A DNA stretch of 39,013 bases from contig JAGLCR010000038.1 in the NCBI GenBank assembly GCA_023146135.1, forward strand, positions 1 to 39,013, in the 5' to 3' direction. The position numbers were made by a program, and so were the translations under genes. This document shows, one piece after another, positions 1 through 6,509 of the stretch (within the stretch, counting starts at the first letter, position 1; each line of letters starts with the position of its first letter). Origin of the DNA: Bacteroidales bacterium. GTDB taxonomy: Bacteria; Bacteroidota; Bacteroidia; Bacteroidales; UBA1556. The notes beneath the pieces are model-generated. The model made no database searches and was not told the origin of the DNA. It was given only the letters and a program-made list of their open reading frames with translations.

Positions 1-110
1 AATTTTGTGAGCATTTAGTATTTAGTCATAAGAATCATTTCCTTACTGTATTTGATAATAAGGAAGCTGCCATACGATATATGGAACCTAAGTATCAGGG
101 GAAAGTGTAG
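1..110 (+). CDS. 3' end of an unidentified protein (partial)
   Basis: Codons starting at position 3 stay open for the 35 codons before a TAG at 108-110. The readable C-terminus ends in DNKEAAIRYMEPKYQGKV, whose composition looks like a real protein. The 5' part lies outside the window. No domain can be assigned from so short a piece. The gap to the next start is 88 bp and contains a -7-like box, so the next gene probably has its own promoter. Confidence 0.55.
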   Translation, partial: FCEHLVFSHKNHFLTVFDNKEAAIRYMEPKYQGKV

Positions 111-186
111 CCTTATGAAATATATTCATTCCTTTATGATTAATACTATTTAAGAAAACTAAAAAAAGCAGAACTTTAAAAAACAC

Positions 187-194
187 TATTTTTG
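187..194 (+). promoter_or_regulatory. -7 box TATTTTTG before the DUF1232 gene
   Basis: This is a full match to the Bacteroidota -7 consensus TAnnTTTG. No TTG sits at the usual spacing upstream, so the call rests on one element. The ATG at 199 follows after only 4 nt, which would put the transcription start at or inside the start codon. Confidence 0.35.
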
Positions 195-198
195 CCAT

Positions 199-654
199 AT
201 GAGTCAAGAATATTATACCAAGCAACGCGATGCAGATTTTTATCAAAAACTTCGCACCATCATTCGCAAATGGGAAAACAAGCGCGAAGGGCGAAAAAGC
301 AAATGGTTAGAATATATTTTACTTGCACCCGACCTTTTTCATTTACTCACCAAATTAGTAATGGACAAAGCAGTAAGCATAGAATTCAAAGGGAAAATTA
401 GTTTGGTAATTCTTTATTTTATTTCCCCTATTGACCTTATTCCTGAGGCTTTTATTGGCCCAGGTGGTTATATTGACGATATTGTTTTGGCAGCCTATAT
501 GGTTAATCTAATGGTTAATCAAATCAGCCCCGAGATCATTCACAAGCATTGGGCTGGTGAAGGAAACATACTGCAAATTATTCAAAATATAGTTAAAGAT
601 GCTCAAAAAATGGTTGGCCGTGGCATTTGGAGTAAATTACGACGAAAGATATAA
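199..654 (+). CDS. DUF1232 / YkvA-family small membrane-associated protein
   Basis: The 151-residue protein carries the DUF1232 core at about residues 66-108: a hydrophobic stretch reading YFISPIDLIPEAFIGPGGYID followed by a second hydrophobic run. The SPIDLIPD-like turn is the family hallmark. The N-terminal 60 residues are basic and charged, probably cytoplasmic, as is the basic C-terminus. The biochemical role of the family is not established. The start at 199 is the only ATG in frame near the beginning of the conserved sequence. The next gene starts 44 bp downstream with its own -7-like box, so this gene may be monocistronic. Confidence 0.8.
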   Translation: MSQEYYTKQRDADFYQKLRTIIRKWENKREGRKSKWLEYILLAPDLFHLLTKLVMDKAVSIEFKGKISLVILYFISPIDLIPEAFIGPGGYIDDIVLAAYMVNLMVNQISPEIIHKHWAGEGNILQIIQNIVKDAQKMVGRGIWSKLRRKI

Positions 655-686
655 TTTGTGCTGAATAAGTGCTCGAAAAAAAATCG

Positions 687-694
687 TAGTTTTG
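687..694 (+). promoter_or_regulatory. -7 box TAGTTTTG before the glycosyltransferase gene
   Basis: This is a full match to TAnnTTTG, ending 4 nt before the ATG at 699. The nearest upstream TTG (656-658) is too far, 28 bp away. If the box is used, the mRNA is leaderless from 699, or translation starts at the second ATG at 708 with a leader of only a few bases. Confidence 0.35.
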
Positions 695-698
695 TTTT

Positions 699-1709
699 AT
701 GGAATTGATGAAACTGCATAAAATATTAATCATACAAACTGCCTTTATTGGCGATGTGGTTTTGGCTACGCCATTAATAGAGGCGCTGCACGATAAGTAT
801 CCCGATGCCACAATCGATTTCCTACTAAGAAAAGGCAATGAGGGTCTGCTAATAAATCATCCCAAATTAAATCAAGTATTAATTTGGGATAAAAGAGGGC
901 AAAAAACAAAAAATCTTCTTCATATTATTTCAAAAGTCCGAAGAGAACAATACGATGCCGTGTTTAATGCCCAGCGTTTTTTTTCAAGTGGATTAATAAC
1001 AGCCCGCTCTGGAGTAAAATATACCGCAGGCTTCGACAAAAATCCACTTTCGTTTACCTTTACAAAAAAAATAGCGCATCATATCTCGGAAGTGGGCACT
1101 ATGCATGAAACAGAACGAAATCTTCAGCTATTATCTGATTTTATCGAGAACCCAAAAGTAAAAATGAAGCTCTATCCTCAAGAAAGGGATTTCAAAAGAG
1201 TGAAAACTTATAAAACGGAGCCCTATTTGGTTATTGCAGCATCATCAGTTTGGTTTACCAAGCAATATCCTGTTTCTAAATGGGTTGAGCTTCTAGCTGC
1301 TCTAAAAAACAAGTACAAAATCTACTTTATTGGAGGCACTGGAGATTTATCACAAGCAGATGAAATTATTCGTAAAAGCAAAGCTGCGAATTGTGTAAAT
1401 TTGTGCGGTGAATTAAACATGCTAGAATCGGCTGCTTTAATGCAAGATGCCAAAATGAATTATGTAAATGATTCGGCTCCATTGCATTTTGCTTCGGCAG
1501 TAAATGCAGCAGTAAGTGCGGTATATTGCTCTACAGTTCCTGCATTTGGCTTTGGTCCAATTTCGACTAATTCACATATTATCGAAATTGATCACAAACT
1601 GGATTGTCGTCCTTGCGGATTACATGGCAAAAACGAATGTCCAGAGGGGCATTACAAATGTGCAATAGAAATAAATACAGAACAATTGACGAGAGTTTTG
1701 GAGAAATAA
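699..1709 (+). CDS. Glycosyltransferase family 9 (heptosyltransferase-like)
   Basis: The 336-residue protein has the GT9 (ADP-heptose:LPS heptosyltransferase) layout. An N-terminal Rossmann half opens with ILIIQTAFIGDVVLATPLI, and the C-terminal half contains IGGTGD, then LCGELNMLESAALM, then a NDSAPLHFASAVNAAV nucleotide-sugar site. This class adds sugars to the LPS core at the cytoplasmic face of the inner membrane. The exact sugar cannot be read from sequence and heptose is only the family default. Two ATGs (699 and 708) are possible; the second gives MKLHKILI and would also fit the fold. The stop overlaps the start of the next gene (TAATG), implying translational coupling to the tRNA-modification gene. 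Confidence 0.88.
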   Translation: MELMKLHKILIIQTAFIGDVVLATPLIEALHDKYPDATIDFLLRKGNEGLLINHPKLNQVLIWDKRGQKTKNLLHIISKVRREQYDAVFNAQRFFSSGLITARSGVKYTAGFDKNPLSFTFTKKIAHHISEVGTMHETERNLQLLSDFIENPKVKMKLYPQERDFKRVKTYKTEPYLVIAASSVWFTKQYPVSKWVELLAALKNKYKIYFIGGTGDLSQADEIIRKSKAANCVNLCGELNMLESAALMQDAKMNYVNDSAPLHFASAVNAAVSAVYCSTVPAFGFGPISTNSHIIEIDHKLDCRPCGLHGKNECPEGHYKCAIEINTEQLTRVLEK

Positions 1710-2272
1710 TGAAAGAAGAAATTAATAAAACATTGGACGTTTTGCGCAAGGGTGGAATTATTATCTACCCTACGGATACCGTATGGGGAATCGGCTGCGA
1801 TGCTACTAATAACAAGGCTGTGCAAAGAATATTTCGTCTTAAAAAGCGCATGGATCATAAATCCATGATTGTTTTAATCTGTAATGCCGCTAATATAAAT
1901 ACTATTGTTGAGGAAGTACCCGACTTAGCTTTCGACTTGATGGATAGTTGGAACAAGCCCCTCACCATTGTTTATGATAATGCCAAAAACCTTGCTAAAA
2001 AACTTATTAGCGCAGATAAAACTATAGGAGTTCGTGTAACACGAAATAAATTCAATCAGGCACTAATTAAAGAACTTGGGCATCCTATTGTCTCCACATC
2101 AGCAAATTTCTCGGGACAAGACACCCCACTTTTCTTTGCTGATATTGATAAAAAACTACTCGATTCAGTGGATCATGTGGTAAATTTTGAAAGAGATATT
2201 ACATCTGAACCAAAACCCTCCACAGTTATACGAATTCATCCTGATGGAAATTTTGATGTTTTAAGAAAATAA
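1709..2272 (+). CDS. tsaC: L-threonylcarbamoyladenylate synthase (TsaC/YrdC type)
   Basis: The enzyme makes threonylcarbamoyl-AMP from threonine, bicarbonate and ATP for the universal t6A37 modification of ANN-decoding tRNAs. The 187-residue protein is the short YrdC-only type with no Sua5 C-terminal domain. Visible motifs are GGIIIYPTDTVWGIGCD near the N-terminus, the KKRMDHKSM basic loop, and HPIVSTSANFSGQ. A longer reading frame begins at 1604, but its first 35 residues lie inside the preceding gene and resemble nothing in the family. The ATG at 1709, overlapping the previous stop codon, gives the expected N-terminus. smpB follows after 2 bp, so this is one operon. Confidence 0.93.
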   Translation: MKEEINKTLDVLRKGGIIIYPTDTVWGIGCDATNNKAVQRIFRLKKRMDHKSMIVLICNAANINTIVEEVPDLAFDLMDSWNKPLTIVYDNAKNLAKKLISADKTIGVRVTRNKFNQALIKELGHPIVSTSANFSGQDTPLFFADIDKKLLDSVDHVVNFERDITSEPKPSTVIRIHPDGNFDVLRK

Positions 2273-2274
2273 TA

Positions 2275-2721
2275 ATGGCTCAAAAAATTGAAGTAAAAAA
2301 TAAACGTGCCTTTTACGAATTCTTCATTACTGATGAAGTAACTGCGGGAATTATGCTCTCTGGCACTGAAATAAAGTCAATTAGAACTGGCAAAGTAAAT
2401 ATCACTGATGCATATTGTACCTTTGTTGGTGATGAGTTGTTTATACGAAATATGTATATCGCCGAATATGAATATGGGTCGTATAATGCTCATGAACCTC
2501 GACGCGATCGTAAGTTATTGATGACCGCTCGCGAACTAGCTAAATATCACAATAAAATAAAAGATAAAGGATTAACCATTGTTGCTCTTCGACTATTTAC
2601 CAATGAAAAAGGCTTGGCAAAAATTGATATTGCTCTTGCCAAAGGAAAGAAACTCTACGACAAACGAGCTAGTATAAAAGACAAGGATGTGAAGCGTGAT
2701 ATGGAAAGAGAACAATATTAA
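2275..2721 (+). CDS. smpB: SsrA-binding protein SmpB
   Basis: SmpB binds tmRNA and brings it to stalled ribosomes for trans-translation. The 148-residue protein has the family's usual length. It shows the OB-fold start KNKRAFYEFFITDEVTAGIM, the GTEIKSIR motif, the NMYIAEYEYG segment, and the basic C-terminal tail with KGKKLYDKR and IKDKD that reaches the decoding centre. It starts 2 bp after tsaC, pairing a tRNA-modification gene with a ribosome-rescue gene. The tmRNA gene itself is not in the window. No clear terminator follows before the rhomboid gene 75 bp downstream. Confidence 0.97.
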   Translation: MAQKIEVKNKRAFYEFFITDEVTAGIMLSGTEIKSIRTGKVNITDAYCTFVGDELFIRNMYIAEYEYGSYNAHEPRRDRKLLMTARELAKYHNKIKDKGLTIVALRLFTNEKGLAKIDIALAKGKKLYDKRASIKDKDVKRDMEREQY

Positions 2722-2796
2722 ACAATACGCTTTGCGAAGAGCAAGACACTCCGTATGACTAAATAAAATAATCAACAGCAAACGACGAAACTAAAT

Positions 2797-3423
2797 ATGC
2801 AATCATACGACCTAATTCTTTTACTCATAATCATACCAATAATTTTCACCTCTCTAAAAGCAATTAAGGATCAAAGTGTTTTTAACAAACTACTTTTCAA
2901 TGCTTATCGCATTAAGCATTTCAAAGAATGGTATCGCTTTTTCTCCCATGGATTAATTCATGCTGATTATATGCATCTGGGTTTCAATATGTATGTATTG
3001 TGGATATTTGGTGATATTGTTATGGATTTCTTCACTTTCTATTTTGGCATGATGGCAAACCTTGTGTTTTTAGGACTTTTTATCCCTGCCCTATTCTTTT
3101 CAAGCTTAGGCAGTTTTATAAAGCATAAAGACAACCCAAACTATAATGCCGTGGGAGCATCAGGTGCAGTTAGTGCTATAGTTTTCGCGTCCATTATTCT
3201 GTATCCCGAAGGCCGAATGGGTTTACTCTTTATTCCAGTAATGATACCCTCATGGCTGTTTGGACTATTATATCTGGGATTCACTGCTTATATGGATAGG
3301 AAACAAATGGACAATATTGGACATAATGCTCATTTCTGGGGTTCCATTTATGGAATTCTATTTATACTAATTCTAAAGCCTTCAACCTTCCTTCATTTCT
3401 TCCAAGTAATTCTTGGTGGATAA
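2797..3423 (+). CDS. Rhomboid-family intramembrane serine protease
   Basis: The 208-residue, multi-helix membrane protein carries the rhomboid catalytic signatures: GASG with Ser122 as the likely nucleophile, and GHNAHFWGSIYG with His179 as the likely partner. The upstream HADYMHLGFN supplies the HxxxN oxyanion motif (His60, Asn64). All key residues are present, so an active protease is expected. It is a minimal six-helix type without an extra domain. Substrates cannot be inferred. The 75-bp gap to smpB has no recognisable promoter or hairpin, so it may be read from the upstream operon. It is followed by a convergent gene and a shared hairpin. Confidence 0.9.
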   Translation: MQSYDLILLLIIIPIIFTSLKAIKDQSVFNKLLFNAYRIKHFKEWYRFFSHGLIHADYMHLGFNMYVLWIFGDIVMDFFTFYFGMMANLVFLGLFIPALFFSSLGSFIKHKDNPNYNAVGASGAVSAIVFASIILYPEGRMGLLFIPVMIPSWLFGLLYLGFTAYMDRKQMDNIGHNAHFWGSIYGILFILILKPSTFLHFFQVILGG

Positions 3424-3457
3424 TCAAATTTAGCTTTTTATTTCTGATAACAGGGGC

Positions 3458-3487
3458 AAAAAAAAAGGTGAACCAATAGTTCACCTT
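3458..3487 (-). terminator. Intrinsic terminator of the outer-membrane protein gene
   Basis: A 9-bp hairpin (AAGGTGAAC / GTTCACCTT, 5-nt loop) is followed on the minus strand by a run of T (the A run at 3458-3466). It lies between two convergent genes and can only act as a strong terminator for the minus-strand operon. It may also stop plus-strand readthrough weakly. Confidence 0.85.
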
Positions 3488-3510
3488 CAATATTCAAACT
3501 TAGTATATTA

Positions 3511-4863
3511 TTAAAACACCCAATTAGTAGTAATATAAATACTACTTGTTCCGTCTTGAGTATCCAAAACTTTTCCATAATTCACACGAACCACAAAATT
3601 TTCATTCATAGCAAAATGGACTCCTCCACCCACACTATAATGCATAGCATCAGCTGATTTATTAAAATAGCGACCAGGATGATCTTTTTCCATCTGAGCC
3701 TTTATTACTGGATCAATTTCTCTAGCTTGGAAAACTTGTCCCATATCCACAAATCCATTTAATGCTAAATATGAGGGACTACCTAAGAAATCAAAATACC
3801 AAAATTTATAGCGCAGGCAAAAGTTACCCCACCCAAAACCATCTCCTACTACTCTATTTCTATTCATCCCACGAAAAGTACTTGCACCTCCCAAGCCACC
3901 TCTATTAGCAGTTAAACTATAAGATGTAACCATGTATGGGTCAAAGTAAAATGGCATATCACCACCTAAAACACCCTTAAATCCAAGACGATAAGCAAAT
4001 GTCAAACGTTTCTTTACCAAAGTGAAATATTGACGATGAATAATGGTAATACCCGTAAAGACATTTTCACTATTCCCTAAAAAGCCTGGAAATGTATAAA
4101 GTACTACCTCGTCCCACATTCCTTTATTGGGATTTGCTTCCAGGTCACGAGTATCCCATACCAATCCCGCTTTTACCATATTCAACATTCCACCATTTGA
4201 TTCCTCAGTTCCAATCAAACCATAGTTTACATAATCATCATAAAGTGTAATAGTATCAGGTAGAAAGTCCTCCTTTTTTCCTTCATTTAATCGATCCACA
4301 TCAACTGTATTAACATCAAAACTGAAACTTGCTAAGCCAAAAACCCAACGTAGCTTCTTACCAATAATACGTCCTTGTACATCAGCCTGAGCTCTAAATA
4401 AGTTACGTTGATGACGATAATACATTCTCGTGATATAGTCCTTTTCATCCGTTGTTTCGAAAGCCGTATTATAATTTGTTTCAAAACCATTAAACCCATA
4501 AAAACCTAAGCCCGACTCCATTAAATATGTTAAGTCAACACTTAACCGTAAGTACTTATCTTTATTTTTCAATATTTGATCTGAATCATAAAACAAACGA
4601 AAAATACCACTCCCTTTTGTTGAATAGGCTGCCTCAGCAAATATTAAGTGTTTGTATTTGGGATAAGTACTACCATCACCATAAAAATATAGATTCACTA
4701 ATGCTCCATACTGAAAACCCAAGTCAGAATCATAAGCAACCACAGGCAAGGGTCCGAATATCAAACCCTCTTTTACTTTTTTCTTTGATTCTGTTGAATC
4801 TGTTTGTGCCATTGACACCATCGAAATACCTAAAATCCAAACTAATAGTAAAATCCTCTTCAT
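3511..4863 (-). CDS. BamA/TamA-like outer-membrane beta-barrel protein
   Basis: The 450-residue protein has an N-terminal signal peptide (about residues 1-19, ending in SMAQ) and is otherwise rich in alternating aromatic and polar strands typical of a 16-stranded Omp85 barrel. FRGMNRNRVVGDG resembles the conserved RGF loop of the family, and the chain ends in an aromatic residue (TTNWVF), as expected for a Bam substrate. No POTRA domains precede the barrel, so it is not BamA itself but the short barrel-only class common in Bacteroidota. Its function is unknown. It lies 47 bp downstream of a serine hydrolase gene on the same strand and probably shares its transcript. Confidence 0.85.
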   Translation of the reverse strand: MKRILLLVWILGISMVSMAQTDSTESKKKVKEGLIFGPLPVVAYDSDLGFQYGALVNLYFYGDGSTYPKYKHLIFAEAAYSTKGSGIFRLFYDSDQILKNKDKYLRLSVDLTYLMESGLGFYGFNGFETNYNTAFETTDEKDYITRMYYRHQRNLFRAQADVQGRIIGKKLRWVFGLASFSFDVNTVDVDRLNEGKKEDFLPDTITLYDDYVNYGLIGTEESNGGMLNMVKAGLVWDTRDLEANPNKGMWDEVVLYTFPGFLGNSENVFTGITIIHRQYFTLVKKRLTFAYRLGFKGVLGGDMPFYFDPYMVTSYSLTANRGGLGGASTFRGMNRNRVVGDGFGWGNFCLRYKFWYFDFLGSPSYLALNGFVDMGQVFQAREIDPVIKAQMEKDHPGRYFNKSADAMHYSVGGGVHFAMNENFVVRVNYGKVLDTQDGTSSIYITTNWVF

Positions 4864-4909
4864 AAGTATATGCTTAAATTAATAATATAAAAAAATGCGC
4901 ATAATAAAT

Positions 4910-6247
4910 CTATTCGAATGCTGCTACTACTGAGCTTACAAATTTATTATAATCAAACTCTCCTTTTTTTGATTCACCCAATCGTACAATAACAAGTTTC
5001 TTAGAAGGAATAATATAAACCCTCTGACCATGAAACCCATCAGCAAAATAAGTATCGTTTGGGGCATCGGGCACTTCATAACCATTTTTAGTCAACCAAA
5101 ACTGCGCACCATATTTTCCATCTGAATTTGGGGCTTCTTGTTGTGTAAAGTCTACCCAATTATTTGAAAAAATAGTATCATTATTCCAAATACCATTATA
5201 CAAATAGAGCAAGCCAAAACGAGCCCAATCACGAGTATTAGCATAAGTATAAGACGATGCAACATAAGTGCCAGCGGCATCAGTTTCCATTATTGCAGAT
5301 CGCATACCAATACGGTTAAACAAAGACTTTCGAGGAAAGTCCAAATATTGTTGTTCAGATTCAAAACTGCGTTTTACAATTGCAGCCAAAACATTGGAAG
5401 TTCCTGAAGAATAATACCATAAAGAATCTGGGGAAAGGGCTACTTTACTATTAATGGCATACTTAGCCACATCACCTCTATTATAAAGCATGATGGTAGC
5501 ATCCGAAATATCACCATAATCCTCTACCCAATCTAAACCACTTGTCATATGAAGAAGGCTTCTGGTAGTGATATTTTTACGTTCATCATTCTGCCACTCT
5601 TGTAAGGGGGCTGGTGCATTTACATCAAGCTTACCTTCTTTCGCCAAAATACCTATCAAAGCACTATTGATACTTTTTGTCATAGACCACCCCAATAAAG
5701 GTGTTGTACGATCAAAACCTTCGCCATAAGCCTCTGCCATAAATAGGGTGTCATATGCTACCACAATCCCGCGTGTATTTCCTTCGGATAAAGCATCAGC
5801 AATAGCTCTATCCAATTTCTCCTCATTCAAATTTGGTGGTGCAATCCCTCTCAACTTATCTCCCATAGGCCAATAAACTGTCTCAGGGTATAATGGATAT
5901 TTTTTTACAATAGATTTCATTGCTCGAGCCTTGTCATAATCACCATCAGCAATTAAAGCACAACCAATCCCTTGTCGATAAACTGCCGTTTGTTCTCCAA
6001 AACCAAAAAAATCGGCCGTAACTGTTTTGGCAATAGTATCGACAGTAACGCTCGCCATTTTCACCAAAGAGAAATTCAAATCAACGGCTTTAACGCTTTC
6101 GGGTGTACGGCCTGCCACAAATACACAAGAAGCCATATCCTTTGCTGCAAAGCCGGTAAATATAGGCGACCGGTCGATTAAATATTTTCCTGCATAAGCA
6201 AACAACAGAACGAAAATCATAACAAATGCGTAGATAGTCTTTTTCAT
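4910..6247 (-). CDS. Serine hydrolase, beta-lactamase / class C fold
   Basis: The 445-residue protein has an N-terminal hydrophobic segment (residues 4-20) that serves as signal or anchor. The catalytic domain begins near residue 130. It shows the SxxK motif SMTK (Ser188, Lys191), a YSSG motif near residue 279 in the position of the class C tyrosine, and DGFHGQRVYIIP, replacing the KTG strand. This pattern resembles the 6-aminohexanoate-dimer hydrolase and esterase branch more than true AmpC, so antibiotic resistance should not be assumed. Residues 25-130 form an extra N-terminal region. It is likely the first gene of a two-gene operon with the barrel protein downstream. Confidence 0.87.
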   Translation of the reverse strand: MKKTIYAFVMIFVLLFAYAGKYLIDRSPIFTGFAAKDMASCVFVAGRTPESVKAVDLNFSLVKMASVTVDTIAKTVTADFFGFGEQTAVYRQGIGCALIADGDYDKARAMKSIVKKYPLYPETVYWPMGDKLRGIAPPNLNEEKLDRAIADALSEGNTRGIVVAYDTLFMAEAYGEGFDRTTPLLGWSMTKSINSALIGILAKEGKLDVNAPAPLQEWQNDERKNITTRSLLHMTSGLDWVEDYGDISDATIMLYNRGDVAKYAINSKVALSPDSLWYYSSGTSNVLAAIVKRSFESEQQYLDFPRKSLFNRIGMRSAIMETDAAGTYVASSYTYANTRDWARFGLLYLYNGIWNNDTIFSNNWVDFTQQEAPNSDGKYGAQFWLTKNGYEVPDAPNDTYFADGFHGQRVYIIPSKKLVIVRLGESKKGEFDYNKFVSSVVAAFE

Positions 6248-6358
6248 AATGAATAGTTTTTCATATTTAATAAACCCGATAATACGTATTTCACCACAAG
6301 GTGAGTATTAATTATTCTCGGCTTTAATAATAATTTATTTCCTGTGACAGACTTTAAG

Positions 6359-6366
6359 CAAATATA
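6359..6366 (-). promoter_or_regulatory. -7 box TATATTTG for the serine hydrolase operon
   Basis: On the minus strand this matches TAnnTTTG. No TTG is found at the proper distance. It would give a leader of about 105 nt containing a small TCACC-ACAA-GGTGA hairpin (6291-6304). Confidence 0.35.
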
Positions 6367-6467
6367 TAAAATATTGAATAATTAGCTGCCTTATGACATT
6401 ACACTTACTAACAATGGATGTTAGGAAAAAGCTCTTATAAATCACAAAAAATATAATCCATTATTAC

Positions 6468-6475
6468 TAAATTTG
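6468..6475 (+). promoter_or_regulatory. -7 box TAAATTTG before the GH3 fusion gene
   Basis: This is a full TAnnTTTG match 34 bp before the ATG at 6510, with no clear TTG partner. A CTAACA-ATGGA-TGTTAG inverted repeat lies at 6408-6424, about 45 bp upstream, where an activator could bind. Confidence 0.4.
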
Positions 6476-6509
6476 AGCTTTCATAATAAATCAATGTCAA
6501 TCATACATA

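Noticed and set aside
1604-1708. Upstream extension of the tsaC reading frame
   Set aside because: It lies fully inside the glycosyltransferase gene, has no family similarity, and an ATG overlapping the previous stop gives the proper N-terminus.
4910-6247. Beta-lactam resistance gene
   Set aside because: SxxK is present, but the Tyr region and the KTG position differ from AmpC and resemble esterase/amidase branches.
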